Shown here piece by piece: positions 23,962-37,576 of a stretch of 64,000 bases of DNA. The stretch is from Seriola aureovittata. Its lineage: Eukaryota > Chordata > Actinopteri > Carangiformes > Carangidae. Positions within the stretch are counted from its first letter, which is position 1, and each line of letters begins with the position of its first letter. Where the stretch lies: the NCBI RefSeq assembly GCF_021018895.1, contig NC_079384.1:10803640-10867639 (forward strand), in the 5' to 3' direction. Under the pieces are notes generated by a model. That model had not been told where the DNA came from. It searched no databases and saw only the letters and a program-made list of their open reading frames with translations. Both the position numbers and the translations under genes were made by a program.

Positions 23962-26900
23962 AAGTCCTACAGTGACATTTTCCAATGCTACAGCACCTGA
24001 GACATGTAGATGTGCGAATATCCTCATCAAAAAAACTGTCCCAAAGGTACTACTTTTCCCTTCCTCGCTAAGGACCACATCTTTTCACACTTTTGTAATC
24101 CAGGCTTTGTGTTTTAAATGTATAAACGCCAAGGCAAAGGTTACACAACCCTGATGGCTCAATAAGGTTAATTTCTAGGCTTTAGAAGGCCGACTCCAGA
24201 GGTAAAGGGGCTGTAGACTAGAGCCTATAGTATAAGGAAAAGATAGCTGTTCTATTATTTTGGCCAGTGAAAGTCTTTGTAGAACACCTACTGGCATTTT
24301 TACAGCCTTGAAACAATGCTAATGTAAGCAGTTCTATTAAAAACTTACTTGCACATTACGGCCACTTGGAGTAAGATAAACTGGTCGAGGGGTCAAAGGA
24401 AAATGTTCTGTCACTTTGACATGTCAAGTCCTCTCCACCTTAAGGCCCTGTTTGTTTGCTATGGGGCCTATCGCCAGCCATCATTCCTCAATCCCACCCC
24501 CTCTAGACCCCCTCGTTAACATTGTTGGGCCACGTTCAAAAGCAGATGCCTGCAGATGAATTTGGGAGTACAGTGACATGGGCACATGCCTGCGTGTGCT
24601 GTGGCCAACGTGGTGGTGTGCGTTTGGCTCAGCTGTCAGCCAGACAGTGATGGATGCACGGTGGAAACATACTTGGAGTTTGAGCTATGTCCTTCGCGTA
24701 GAAGTCCTTTGGCACCCTGCTTGACCCTGCCACAACGCACCCACCCTAAAAATAAAGGTGCACATGCGCTAGTATGCACATACAAGCAGAGACAAGGGTG
24801 TAAGATATCACAGCTCATCAAGTGCTCTTGATGTTTCTGCTCGTGCGTGTGGATACAAAAGAAAACAGCACACAGCTAAACAGCTACACACACATGGACG
24901 CACACAAAGCTAGTTCAAACTGGATACTCCCACAATAGTAGAATCAGCCTCCTGTTATTAAGGTTGGATTAGGATTTATAGGGGACAGTATATTTGGTTG
25001 TTCCATTTCCATGAAGCTCGAGTCCAATCAGCATGTTCCCAGCATCAAAGTTAATACCAGAACTCGGCTCCATCATCATCTTGAGTGCTTTCATTAAAGG
25101 ACATTTTTATTCCTCTGGTCCCAGAATTATCAAGAACGCGGCTGCTCCCTTCGAGTCCCATCTCGGTTTAACGTGGTTACTATGGCAACATTTTTTCTTT
25201 TAACTGTATTCATTCTGTCTTTTGACTTAAACGTTTGATTGAGATGGCACCTGAAGGATGCGAGTGTCTCGTTTAAAAAGATAGACAGATAATAACTGCA
25301 GTCCACAGCCTGGAACAGTAGAAATGAAGATTTAAGCGTGACTCAAATATCCAACTTCTGACTCACGATGACTTACAGTGGAGTCATAGTTATTAGTCCA
25401 CTACAGCGTTTTGACCGTTTATTTCTCAGATAACAAAAGTGATTTCTTATTTTTGGCATGAATGACATGTGACTCACAAGATGTGACATATTTTTAGGGA
25501 GATAAAACAACAATTTAGATCCATTATCAATTCTTAAGCTGTCAGATAGAAAAATTAACCCTCTCTGCTTTTTGTTACAAATGTCAGCAAATGAAAAGGA
25601 CATTTCTAAAACTTTGTCCAAAGTTAAAATTCTTATGATCAGACTTTTGAGGAAATCTTTTGAAGTGATAGTATAACAGAATCAATCATGGCTTCAAAGA
25701 TTTCAATAACATTATTTCTGTCAGATAGATATATGATTAAACGTGAGTTAATTCTCAGAACTCTCGTTCCCTCAACGGCTGATCTGTGACATGTGTGTGT
25801 AGATTGTATGGTGTTTTAATCTTTGATGTCTGTTGTTGTAAATGTATAATTTTGCATTTTGCATTCATATATTTTTACTTTGCAGTATAAAAAAATCCAT
25901 ATCACTAGAGCTGTTGACTTGTTTTTTATTTGTTTTTTCAAATAAGGTATTCATGGTTTGTTTTGCTATTTCACTACTTAAACAATGAAAAATAATAAAA
26001 TGGCAATTTAAGAGAAGTTTGTTTCTGAAATTTGACATGTTGTAAATTATACTTTCTACTATACCAAAAGGTATCAAGTAAACATACATTCTTTTTTAGA
26101 AATGATTTGAAATTGAATTATATTGTTACGATTCAAAATGTGCAGCATATATTATGGTTGTAATTTTGTGGAAAATTACCCAACAAAGTGTGACCTTTAA
26201 TTTTAGAATGACAACAAAGAGGTATTCAGTAACCGAAGACTTTTAAGGACCTTTAGTCTACACATCTTGTGTACGATGTTTGACGAATGTGAGATATCAC
26301 ATTATGTCCTTTTGTGTCATTTCGTTTCATGGTGCTAATTTGAGTGATTGATTGGTCTGTTTTCCTAGGTTGTTGAATGTTTATTGTCAAAGGTCCCTTC
26401 AGTAATTTTAGAAAATTGCTTATCATCGAATTTGACAATGTGAAATTATTACAAATACTATGTACATTTGAATCATATGACATCAGAAGGATTTTATTCA
26501 TATTATTCTAACAGTAACTTGTTTATATACATGACTTTGACTGACCTTATTCATATATTCATTTACTTTGAAAAACACTTATGTCAAGGCCAGACATGCA
26601 GTGTGTCTGAGCTCATTTAACATGCATTACTTCCCTTCTCTCTGACACTGAGCAATGTGAACAAACATTATATGTGGACAGAAGAGCAAAGTCTGAAGGA
26701 ACATCCCAAAAATTACACAATTACTCTATAGGCCGGCCGAACAAATGAGTCTGAAATGATTTTTAGAAAAACAGTTGAATGTATTCTTGGCAAGTGTATA
26801 CCTTTGCTCTGTCGGTCCCTCTGTCCTTGAGCATCAATGTCACTGTATCAACGTTACTGAAGTTCACTTGAGTTTTGCCAGTAATGGTGCTCAACACCTG

Positions 26901-27180
26901 AGATGACACCCTGAAGAGGAAATACCAAAGAGAAGACATTGAGAGCTTGAAACAGCCATTGAAATTCACTGCAGGGATCATTGAGATTTTTCTTTTCTTA
27001 ATGTTGTGGGTTTCTGAGTCACTATTACAAAAGGTGATACTACGTTAAATTCTGTGGATGTAATTTTTTTCTAGAACGGGTTCAGAAAAAAGAAAAAAAA
27101 CAACCCAAAACAATACTAACATGGAGATTTGATGCATTTTAATCCTTGGTAAAAAGAAAATAATTTCTGCTTAGTCTAAA
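23962..27180. other. Non-coding
   Basis: No gene was recognised on either strand. Open frames here are short and lack family resemblance. Confidence 0.5.
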
Positions 27181-27770
27181 AGGAATAGTTTATGATCTTG
27201 GGGAATACTCGTAAATATGAATATAAATATGAAGCTAAATTCAGTAGCCAGTTATCTTAGCCTAGCATAAAGACTGAAAACAGGGAGAAAGCGATAGCCT
27301 GGCTCTGTTCAAAGGTAATTAAATCCTCCTACTGGCACCACTAAACCTTGCAGATGAACATGTTATATCTCACTTGTTTAATTCATATAAAAAACCAATG
27401 TGTAAATACTATGATTGAATGTTTTACGTGGGTTATGTAAGGACTATTTCTTGGCTGGGTGCAGTTGCCAGGCAAGAGACTCCAGGAAGTAAATGCCAAG
27501 AAATATTCAAGCACATAACCACCCTTAAATTGTTGTTTTTACACTTTGGTTTCTGTTAGGAGTGAACATACAAGATATAAAGTGTAAATGAGCTTTAGTA
27601 ATGCTGGTAAGTTTACTTCAGTTACCCAGGCTAGCTGTTTCCTCCTGTTACCAGTCTTCATGTTAAGCTAAATTAACAAGCCCACCATAGCTTCATCAAC
27701 CATACAGGCATAAAAGTGGTATTAATCTTCTCATCTAGCTCTTTTCAGCAAGAAAATGAATATGTATTGT
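27181..27770. repeat. Foldback (long inverted-repeat) element, full copy
   Basis: The left arm (about 27181-27460) and right arm (about 27490-27770) are imperfect inverted repeats. AGCATAAAGACTGAAAACAG pairs with the complement of CTGTTACCAGTCTTCATG, GATAGCCTGG pairs with CCAGGCTAGC, and GGGTTATGTAAGGACTATTT pairs with AAATATTCAAGCACATAACC. It has no coding capacity. The same arm recurs at 8614. Confidence 0.7.
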
Positions 27771-27976
27771 GCCATTCTCTTCCATTCATTTTTTACTCCT
27801 CTGTATCAGGAGCCGCGTGAACATGCATGCCCTCTCTTCTATATACAACTGGAAAAACCACTTGGTTTTCAACCGCTTGTCTTGAAGTAATCAGTGAATG
27901 TGTAAATGTATTATTGACTGTGAATGTTCAGCAAACCCAGCATGGACAAATATAATGCAACATAAAGCAAGATATT

Positions 27977-28001
27977 AAAAAAAAAAAAAAAAAAAAAAAA
28001 A
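27977..28001. repeat. Poly-A tract
   Basis: A run of 25 adenines. No retroposon body was recognised upstream. Confidence 0.9.
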
Positions 28002-28747
28002 TCACTATCCTTTCAGCAACTGTTCATTGTGCTTTAGTCTGGCTCCTTCCTCACTAGCATCCCATCCTGTGGCAACACAGTTAGATGTTTCATTTTAGAT
28101 AAGAGACAATTATTGTACCACATCACACATACTATCGCTATCAGCAGAAATCTCAAACTGCTCCACAGAATGCAATCCAGATACCGTGTCCCTGTGCCCT
28201 TGGTATTTAATGACATTTCTTTCTGTCCGGGAAGATAGAAGGAATCCATCAGAGCAGGCCTTTGAAAATATTTGACTGTTTTCTGTGTTTTTGAACTGGG
28301 CTTATGCTATTAAATTGGGCCAGTGGTTCCTCAAGCAAACACAAATTTATAGTTCTGAAGCTAATCCGAAAATCCTCGTTGTTATGACAACCACACCTTT
28401 TTCAGGTTTTGGCCACGTTACCTGTTTCATTTGTTGCACGAAATGAGACACAATAAATATCACTGGAACAAAACGTGAATGTGTGAAAGGTTTGTGACTG
28501 CACTTATTTTCAGGGCACATTTCCTTTTATTCTGCAAATCTCCTGCTCTAAACACAGTCAATTTCAGTCCAGCTCTCACACTATTAGGATTCACAGAGGC
28601 CAAGTATGAAATGAGTTTCTTTTTTGACAGAACATATCTTGACTGACAGCTCAACAAATGAGAAATCATTTACTGTGAACAGAGCGGCCTTCTGCTTTTG
28701 GCAGAGATGCTGCCTGTTTCTGAAGCGAGTGTGCCTGTTTGCGTGTT

Positions 28748-28772
28748 AGTGTGTGTGTGTGTGTGTGTGTGT
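28748..28772. repeat. (TG)n microsatellite
   Basis: About 12 TG units. Confidence 0.9.
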
Positions 28773-31451
28773 TGAAATGGCTTTAAAAGCGGATTTAATG
28801 TAAGGTCCGAGGCAGCAAAACCATAATAGCAGGTCTGTCAGCCTCAAAGCCAGTTTAGACCATTTCCAGTGCAAAAATATTTACATGGTTTTATATATAT
28901 ATATTTTTTTTTTTTACATATTCACATGGCTGGTCAGATAAAGAGAATTGGGCCAATTGAGCAATCTGCTGTAACTGTCAATGTAACAGCAAGAAACCTT
29001 GATCAAAAACTTTCCTTCATTAGTATTTCCTGTCATGATAATGCCCTGTTAAAATGTATTTCTTGTTTGAATTTGCTAGTTGGGCATGTGTGTAGAGATA
29101 ATTCACACTCAGGGAGTTCAGAAGAGTTTATCGAGTGAGAATTAAAAGATAATGGTAAATACGGAAATATAGTGTCAGTAATTCAATTAAGATTAGCTAA
29201 TATTAGTCGGTCATACCAGACCAAAAAAAAAAATAGTATCAGCGAGACCTCTTTGATCTAAATGACATTTCTCCTTTTAAATAACCAACAAACAGTACTA
29301 TACTGCAGCTGGTTAGGATTCCTACTGTCACTGATTCCATTCATACAAAAATATGTATTAATATAATGAGTTGGACAAAATATTTTTTATTAATGTGATG
29401 TCTAATATGTGTGTTTAGTTTTATTTTTATCTTATATATATTATTCAATTGTATACACCATTGAGGTGATGTACTAAATTTCGTTGTTAAGTTGTGCAAT
29501 TACAAATAAAGGCATCCTGTTCTTTGTGTAATGCATTACAACTCAACGGACTAGTGTCCAAAATGACCATAAAGTTAAATCAACATGTCTCTAAAACAGT
29601 TCCAACAATAACTAAACATGTTAATATTCTTATTATTTGTGTTAGACTTGATCAGTTTTGGCAAGTTGTACCTAATATATTGGCAAGACATATGTACATA
29701 TAAATATTGGAAACTGTACTCTGCATTTTCAAATGCTTATAATGCTGCTGCTACAAATACATTTCCAAACCCTTTATATACCACGTCCCTTGCATGCATG
29801 CCATCTAATACATTATAGTTTCTTCATCTACTTAAAACCACAAAGAGCTTCAGGCACCTCTATTAAAAGGGCACTGTTCATCACAACAAAGTGAACTGCT
29901 GCATTAACCCTGAGAAACCTTACTCTAAAGTGAGCTGTAGAATAATCAGGTGAACACAAATGAAGCACACCACTACTGTTTCATTCCTCTGCAGGAGAGC
30001 TTTTTTTCTCTCACTTTGCCACTAAAGGCTTTTTGCATGTCAATCTACTTACTGTCCACCCTCACACATGCACACAGATGTCTATGCATACAAATGCAAA
30101 CACTGACTGTTGACATGTCTTCAAGTCAGTTAATTCTGGTTAACAGTTAGTCCTTTCCTGCACTTACACTTTTTTAATTTATTTTATTAGGAGATTTTGA
30201 CAAGATGTTAATGGATTTCCACAGATGCATTCAAGAGACCAGTTTGTGATTCTTTTTGTATCTGGATTTAAGTGTCATGCTGCCTTCTAGTGGCTGGAAA
30301 CTTATACTGATGCCGTTTGACCATTTCAGGTGCCTACAAATGAACATTTTAGACTCGTAATCATTTTTTAACCATTCTTTCACTGCAGAAAATGTGGATT
30401 CAGGAAAATCAGAATCAGATTTTTATTGCTATATGCACACATATCATATCGACCCAAATATAAGACAATCCTGATTATGAGATGATCTCCTGACCCCCTT
30501 TTTGGGAGACCTGTTTAAATAGACTTTTTTTTTTATGATTAAGCTTTGAACTCAACACGGTAGGCAGATATATCAAAGCTGACATCTTTTAAATAATCTG
30601 AAGTAATATATATAGAAGGAAATCAATTGAGTGAGAAAATCAGTATAAATACATCTTTAAAAATAATGTAAGTGACACAAATGTGGCATTTCTGATTCCA
30701 ATTTATCATGCAAAAGAAAACATTCATCAGCAGGAAGTTAATTTACGTGTTAACTGCAACCTGAATCATGACTCTTGTTGACAGATTCAGAAAAACACTG
30801 AATTCACTATGACATCATAATGACGTCCCTGTTTTTTCACATGTAATTTCCAGGAAAAACAAACAAACAAACCAACAGTATCTTATATTTGGGCCAATAC
30901 AGTATCCTCCCAACCTGTAAACAACCTTCACTGCCAACAGACTTAAAACATGCAAATAATAACTGGAAATGTCCACTGATGCCAAACCATACACTGCAAA
31001 ACAAAATGAATCTCGCATGTCATTTATTACTTTTTAGATTTACAAGTTATTCTCACATTTCATTTAAAAAAGGCTAACAACTCTCTGGTTTTACAGGTAT
31101 GAATACACAATGAATGCACACAACTGCATTTGTTGCACAGCTCAGAAATATTTTCAGATGTGTAGCCTATCAAATCATAGCCTGCTTCAATAAGCAAAGT
31201 CTCGAGCTTTCCTTATAACTGTGTCACGTTCAGGTCCCTAAAGAGAAGAACATAATGCTGTGATCTCAACTGCAATAAGACAAAAAGATTAATTACTCTG
31301 CCTTTTGCAATTTCAGCATTATCAATAGTTGGGTATTTCTATCTTTCATAATGATGATGAATGTAGAAGGAACTGACAGGAGTAGAAAAGTAAACGACTG
31401 TCAATATATATGCATATGTGCATATAAGTATATACTATATACACATACATA

Positions 31452-31542
31452 TACAGGGGGGCCCAAGTCTGATCTAAGTCTGAGATCACTTTCCTATTCA
31501 CTTGAATGGCAAAGGGGTCTCAGACTTTTGGACCGCACTGTA
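31452..31542. mobile_element. Short Tc1/mariner-type MITE
   Basis: The element is flanked by TA and has inverted ends: TACAGGGGGGCCCAAGTCTG at the left and the complement of CAGACTTTTGGACCGCACTG at the right. AGTCTGAGATCAC pairs with GGGGTCTCAGACTT across the centre. At 91 bp it is non-autonomous. It lies in or just downstream of the probable rab5c 3' untranslated region. Confidence 0.65.
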
Positions 31543-31921
31543 CATAACATAAAAACACAAACAAACAATTAGGGAAAATGCCAAACAACCTCAATATCAC
31601 CCCTCAAAAAAGATAATTTAAGACAGAATTCAATCAACTAGAGACAGGGATTTGAAGGGGAACAGGGAGGTAGATAGATACACCGGGGAAAGACAGAGGA
31701 GAAGTAGTGAGGGATCTTTGAAATTCCCTCTAGCTTATGATTCTTTTTAAAAAAACGTTCCTTTAATCAAAGAGGATCCAGATAATCTCATCTGTAATCT
31801 CAGTTTAGGTGCAGGAGTGGCGAGTGGCTCTGCTCTCTCCTGCCTCTCTGGGTTTTTAGCTATGTTCTGTCCTTAAAACAATGTTCAGGGCTCGCTCGCT
31901 AAGTTCATTGTTTTGTACTTG

Positions 31922-32049
31922 CTAATTGCCACCGCCGCAGCACTGGCCGCTGCGGCCCTGAGGGGCAGTTTCTTGTAGATCCACTCCTGTCCGGGTCCGT
32001 CCACCTTGTCCAGCTCCACCCTGAGCCTCGTTCTTCGGTAGCTTCTTTG
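31922..32049 (-). CDS. rab5c: rab5c coding exon 5 and stop
   Basis: Encodes [11 protein letters not shown], the hypervariable tail and the prenylated QCCGGGN end. Stop TAG at 31922-31924. A candidate poly(A) signal (AATAAA on the minus strand) lies far downstream at 31023-31028, which would give a long 3' untranslated region. Confidence 0.95.
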
Positions 32050-35000
32050 CTACAGGGAAAAGAGACATGGATCACAAATGTTAAAATTTAAAAGTTCAAA
32101 GTTACATTGCAGTTAGCTATAAATACAAGTGGTAACAAGATTGTTAAGTGGACAAGACCAATGGAAACAGCTTCACAAAGTTCTAGTTTTCCTACAGAAT
32201 TTCCTCTAACCCTCATTATTTTGAAGAACTGCATAGTCCTACCTCATTCTAAAAATATTCAAATGAAGCAATCTGAGGGAGTAAAACCATTCTTTGAAAT
32301 CACTTCTCACAAATCACTGATATATGCAGTGTATAAGGAGGGGTCACAAGCTGTTCCATTTTAAAATGGTCATTAAGGTAAAGAGGTTGGAGACCGCAGG
32401 GTTACACTATTCATAAAGGCTTCTGTCACCCACTTAAAAATGAACAGTTCTCTAGCCCAGCAGGTGTCACAGAAAGAATTTGTTACTTATTTTTTAGCAC
32501 TTTACTTCACGTTACTGTAGCAGTAGCAAGTGAAGTTACAGGTTGTTAGCAGCAGGCTAGCAGCTGTGTTTTAGTATTTAGAGCAGGGGTCATCAACTAC
32601 ATTTGCGTCTAAGCAGATACCATGAGGGTTGGACTTGGACCAAATAAAAAAAAAATATTTAGGCATAATTAATTATATATTGTCAATTTCTTACAAGATT
32701 AATGTTATTTCTATGAGTGTATATCAGTGTGAGCAGACTCCTACAAAAACATTGGAAATCCATAATCATAATCAGATACTTAAGCCGAGCTAGAAAATGC
32801 TCTCAGATCTCTGCCAAGGAGACAGTTCATAGAGTGTTTGTTAAACTGATTACTAAATAACACCGCATAGAAGATGGTCCACTGCAAATGTTTTAAGTGC
32901 TAAGCCCTTTGTGTATAAAAAATAAACAAGTAAATAAGTGAAGAATATATACAGCTCTATCGCTGTGTTTTGCTGTCAATCTCGCCTGTTGCTTCTGGCC
33001 TAGCTGGCTCTCCCACACTGTCCTCCCCCTCCTCTCCTACACCTCTCTCTTCATTGGCTTCCTGACCATTTATTGCTGCTTCAGCTGCCACAGCAGCGCT
33101 GGTTAAAGCCTGGAAAATATTTGAAACTAATTAATTGGAGCTAATCCCACTGGTCGGACAGTTCAGCTTTTCCACGTGTCTTCTTAAGTTTTTAGGTACT
33201 CTGTTTTGCTAATAATTCTGGTCCAGACTCCAGAATGACTTTGCGTGTCCTCAACACAAGCCCTTTTGAATCTTTGAAAATATTTATCAACATTGAGCTG
33301 GACTGAGGAAACAATTGAAAAATTAATTTCTTTATATTAATATCATTTTGTCATCAGGCCAACAGTTTCAAACTGAAACAAACATCACACATAATGTCTC
33401 CAAAATAATCAGTCCATCCACCTGAAATCTCATCAAAACTTCAAATCTGACGAAAAGAGCTACATCAGGGAAAGATGTCGAACCAAGGATGATCTATTCT
33501 GAATGAGCTGCTTGATTTAAATGTAGTTTTGTTTTGATTTTGAACAGATACATGGCAATACTTTTTTTCAATACAATCTACTGTTATTTTATAACAATTC
33601 AAGAGCACAAATTAATTAACTTGAGAGCAAGTACTACATATTTGGCCGCATAAATTAGGTATTATGAACTAAGAGGGTGGTAAACTGAAGTGCTGCCTAA
33701 AATATAAATCTGTGGGAGTGGTTAAGAGGGACATTTGACTCATCTGAATAATACACTTACCAATAGCCATGAAAATTTCATTCACATTCATGGCAGTCTT
33801 GGCTGAGGTCTCCATGAAGAGTAGACTGTTGTCATCAGCATAGGTTTGTGCCTCCTAAGGATATTGTTTGTATGGTACAGTTTAGTACAATTTAATGATA
33901 TAATAAATTCAGGATGAGGATCTGAATACCTGAAATCATTTTGTTGTTGAATTGATTCATATCTATGCATCTTGATACCTGAAGCTCTACGGCTCTCTTG
34001 TTTGCGATGTCCGCCTTGTTGCCTGCCAGAGCAATCACTATGTTAGGACTGGCTTGTCTCTGCAGCTCCTTCACCCAGTTTTTCGCCCGTCCGAAAGTAT
34101 CCTAATGAAGCAATCAAGCAAGAAACTTTATTATTATTACTCTTACCTAATGTATTCACATGACAATCATATTCAAATTTAGCGAAACATTTTTACTTTT
34201 TAGCATAAACCATGACCAACATCTGACCTGAAGACATGACCTCAAAAAACTCACAGGTAATGTAATTACATTAAAATTGCAGTGTGTTGTATCCAAAACA
34301 CTTCCTTAAGATATTCTAAGATATTTTACCTCTGATCAACACATTTTGTTCATTTGATCAAAACCCATCAGAGTTCATTGTATTTTTTCTGACAGCTCCC
34401 CATTGTTACCCAGCAGCCGAAACCTACTGTGTTGGTAATGTCGTAGACCACGATGGCCGCCTGAGCTCCTCTGTAGTACATTGGAGCCAGGCTATGGTAG
34501 CGCTCCTGACCCGCTGTGTCCCAGATCTCAAACTTCACAGTGGTGTCGTCCAGACAAACAGTCTGAGTGAGGAAGGCAGCTGAGGAGAGCCGGACAATGA
34601 GGATAAGTGGAATGATAAAATATTAGGACCATGAACCTTTCCATCTTCCCTGAAGATCCTGTTAATGTTTGAGGTACATAAACACTTGAGGGATGTGCAT
34701 TGCTTCACAACCTCCATGCCATTCACAACAGCACCAACAAATCTGTGCAAAACATCTTCTGAAATGAGATTCATTAAATTAACATAACTTTTTTTTTGAT
34801 GGAAGTTCATTCTTGACCTTAGTAAAAGTACAGCTTAGACCTTTTTCATATTATCTGGGGCTTAGTATCAAAGCCAAATTTTGTTTTTGGTACCAACCAA
34901 AATGTGTCTTTAATGTTATATGTCAAAATTGGTCAAGCATCATTAACTGGAACAGACTGTGTGATCAAATCTGTAATCTTATTCACTTAATGAAATGAAT

Positions 35001-35440
35001 CGTTCTTGATCTAAATCTAAAAATATTTATTCAGGCAAAGTTCTTGTATAGGTTCTTGTGTTTCGATTTAACTTTACGTTTTATATTTGTTAAAGAACAT
35101 TATCAACAAAAGCCTAATTTTTTTTATCAGTGCGCAAAGTTAGATATTCCATTGACACTAGTACACTTACATTTCATACACATAACACCACAATCTACCG
35201 ACTGAGAGACGCAAAGCTTTTAAACAACATGCACTCTTTCAAAAGTTTAGAAGCACATTTCTGTCGCCTACCTCCAATGGTACTCTCCTGGAATTCGTGG
35301 AACTGGCCTTTGACAAAGCGCAGCACTAAGCTGGACTTGCCCACTGCCGACTCCCCCAGCAGCACCAGTTTGAACTGGCAGATTTTGTTTGCTGCTGTGG
35401 CACCATTGGGCCTGGTTGCTCCTCCACCGCGCCCAGCCAT
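31922..35440 (-). CDS. rab5c: Rab5C small GTPase, complete coding region (5 exons)
   Basis: Joined exons 35272-35440, 34428-34579, 33979-34101, 33761-33854 and 31922-32049 give 666 bp, which is 221 residues plus a stop. That is the usual length of fish Rab5c. The protein is a Ras-superfamily GTPase that drives early endosome fusion and endocytic traffic. The start reads MAGRGGG, as in Rab5C rather than Rab5A (MASRG). All nucleotide-binding motifs are present: P-loop GESAVGKS, switch [13 protein letters not shown] and ETSAKT. The tail ends QCCGGGN, the two cysteines being the geranylgeranylation sites. All introns are GT-AG. The neighbour kcnh4 reproduces the mammalian RAB5C-KCNH4 order. No break or odd residue was seen; the gene should be functional. 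Confidence 0.96.
32050..33760. other. rab5c intron 4, with a probable DNA-transposon relic
   Basis: No exon was seen. From 32584 (GCAGGGGTCATCAACTACAT) to about 33500 the text resembles the ends and AT-rich body of old hAT-type elements. A fragment at 32985-33115 stays open on the minus strand and is Ala/Glu rich. The family assignment is uncertain. Confidence 0.3.
33761..33854 (-). CDS. rab5c: rab5c coding exon 4
   Basis: Encodes [20 protein letters not shown] to FMAI, including the G5 motif ETSAK. Donor G|GTAAGT. Confidence 0.95.
33979..34101 (-). CDS. rab5c: rab5c coding exon 3
   Basis: Encodes [19 protein letters not shown] through the guanine-specificity motif NKAD to KRAVELQ. Phase 0 at both ends. 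Confidence 0.95.
34428..34579 (-). CDS. rab5c: rab5c coding exon 2
   Basis: Encodes [12 protein letters not shown] through [17 protein letters not shown] to YDITNT. It includes switch II and the catalytic glutamine of WDTAGQ. Donor ACA|GTAGGT. Confidence 0.95.
35272..35440 (-). CDS. rab5c: rab5c coding exon 1
   Basis: Holds the ATG (35438-35440), the variable N-terminus and the P-loop GESAVGKS. It ends within the switch I region (ESTIG) at donor G|GTAGGC. Confidence 0.95.
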
Positions 35441-36307
35441 TGACAGAGACAGAAACTGTTATGGATGGAGAGGGCCTGACACTACCAGCTAACAGGTTGT
35501 AAAGGCAGGAGCCGACTCTGGACACACAGGCACTGCTGGTTAGTGAGGTCGAGGATCAATCTTCTGGTGGGAAGAACTGGATTGGGCAGACAGAGTTTGG
35601 CATTCACAGTTTTGCAGAGCCCAATGCGATGTCTTCAATGTCCTTTACTTGTTTGGCCAACAGTGCTCAACCTTAAGATATGAAACAGAAAATAAGCAAA
35701 CAAGCTGAATCCAAAGAATATGTGGCATTTTTGTTTGAAAATCAAAGCATCAATTAATGATAAAAATAGGTGCAGATAAATTTTCAAATGTCTAATCATC
35801 GCACCTCTACAGCACAGAGAAAATATGTTTGATATCTTCCCTGTAGCACATTTAAATATTCCCTTACTAAATCATTCTGTCGAGCTGTTATAATAACAGG
35901 GTAAAGGTGTAGCTAAAGTAAAATAAGATAAAAGAAAAGAGTTTGATGTGCAGCACCTTGTACAGCACTGACTGTTCAAAGGTTTTTTTATGAGAGCAGA
36001 CACTTGGAAATGTTTCAAAGTTTTAACACACAGCTTTAAACTGTCATCTTCTTGGAGTCAACATCACATTCTACCAAGCCAAGTCTAGATTAGTTATCTT
36101 ACTTAAATACACAGCCACAACTGGGTCCAAACAAAGTGTTTATTAAACCGCTTCAACCTGCAGATGTTAACATTTGACCGTGTAACCGGATAAAAACAAA
36201 ACCAAGTGCAAGTTATCATCGAGGCTAACGCTAAAAGCCATGCTAACATCGGCTAACAAGGAAAAAAAAACACTAAAAAGAAACAAATAACGCGCTGGCG
36301 TACTTAC

Positions 36308-36420
36308 CAGCAACGAAAAATAATCTCCACCCCGCCTTGTGAACTGCGAGTTGTATCAATATTGTTCCTCTTTAACACGGTTATCTCCTTTTTTTTGCCA
36401 AAACACTTTCAGGTTCAGTA
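36308..36420 (-). promoter_or_regulatory. rab5c: Probable rab5c non-coding first exon and promoter
   Basis: On the minus strand TTTTCGTTGCTG|GTAAGTACG provides a strong splice donor at 36307-36306, in a locally CpG-containing block (AAGGCGGGG, ACGCCAGCGCG). It lies 0.9 kb upstream of the ATG. A 5' untranslated first exon is usual for Rab5 genes. The exact start site is not visible, and the right border given is a guess. Confidence 0.6.
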
Positions 36421-36553
36421 AATTATACGCTTCCGCCTTGTGTAACTAAAATACTTCCTGATTTCATCTGTCATGTGATGCAATGTCACAACCAATCATA
36501 TGAGCAGAGAGTATGCCGTCAGAAGGAGCCACCTCAGTACCACTGTAATTTTT

Positions 36554-36555
<2 letters not shown>

Positions 36556-36620
<65 letters not shown>
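36556..36620. repeat. (TG)n microsatellite
   Basis: About 32 uninterrupted TG units, some 150 bp upstream of the proposed rab5c first exon. Confidence 0.95.
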
Positions 36621-36621
<1 letters not shown>

Positions 36622-37576
36622 CCTGTATTGTAATATAAAAATAGCATTTTTTTGCAGAACAAAGAATTGCAATACTTGCGTTATATAACGATGTGATAGC
36701 TCAGCTGTACCAGTTATTCCAACTTCATCTTCTCTGAAAATGATTTGACACTTCTTCCTTGCTTCTCTCTTCTATTCACATTGTATTAATTGATCTATTT
36801 TTGTTTATTTTTTTCTCATATATATTTTTTCTTGTATCCTGCTGCTTGGATTCTTTGCTGAACGCTTTATACAGATGCAAAACCTCTGTCTAAATGTTTG
36901 TTGGTTAAATAAAAAAAGGAAACATTGAAAGAATTCTATGTATGCTTTAGTGATAATTACCACAGTATGCATTTACACTACATGATTAAAGGATTTCTAT
37001 TAGACCAGTACAGGGAATACATCATGGGTTTTTGTTTTGTTTTTTTCACTCATGTCAGCATCTTATCAACCACAGGGTGGTGCAATATGACAGAGAGAGA
37101 TAGAGAGAGAAAACTCAGCAGGGCCTGTGTGACATCAACAGTCATGCAAGTACCCAAGTGCATCCAAGTAAGACAGAAAAGGAATGACTGATGGTGCTGA
37201 AGAAAACCCTGAGATACAATATATCTATCTATTTTATTTGTGCCCTGATTGACCATTTAGTTCATATGACTGGATCCATGTTTACTGTGGGTCTGATTAA
37301 GAATAGAAGTATAAAACAACCATCATCATTTATCAGAAAGATTTTTCTTCATTTTCACATTGTATCACAAAAATATATACACTAGGAGACATTCCCATCA
37401 TAACTTGGATAATTACATAATGACTTTACAATCAGAACATCAATAAATGCAGATGCATCTAATAAAAAAGTTTTGTTGTCCTATATTATCTGAGCAGTAA
37501 CTCTACAACTTTGGTTTGATGGATTTGTTCAAAGTATCAATACAAAGAAAAAGGACAAACTTAGAATGGATTAAAC
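36621..37576. other. Intergenic, rab5c to first Ly6 gene
   Basis: AT-rich. No gene or clear repeat was seen. Confidence 0.5.

Larger units (their letters stand above)
27771..31022. other. Non-coding
   Basis: No gene was recognised. There is a poly-A run at 27977-28001 and a TG run at 28748-28772. The right end may overlap the rab5c 3' untranslated region. Confidence 0.45.
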
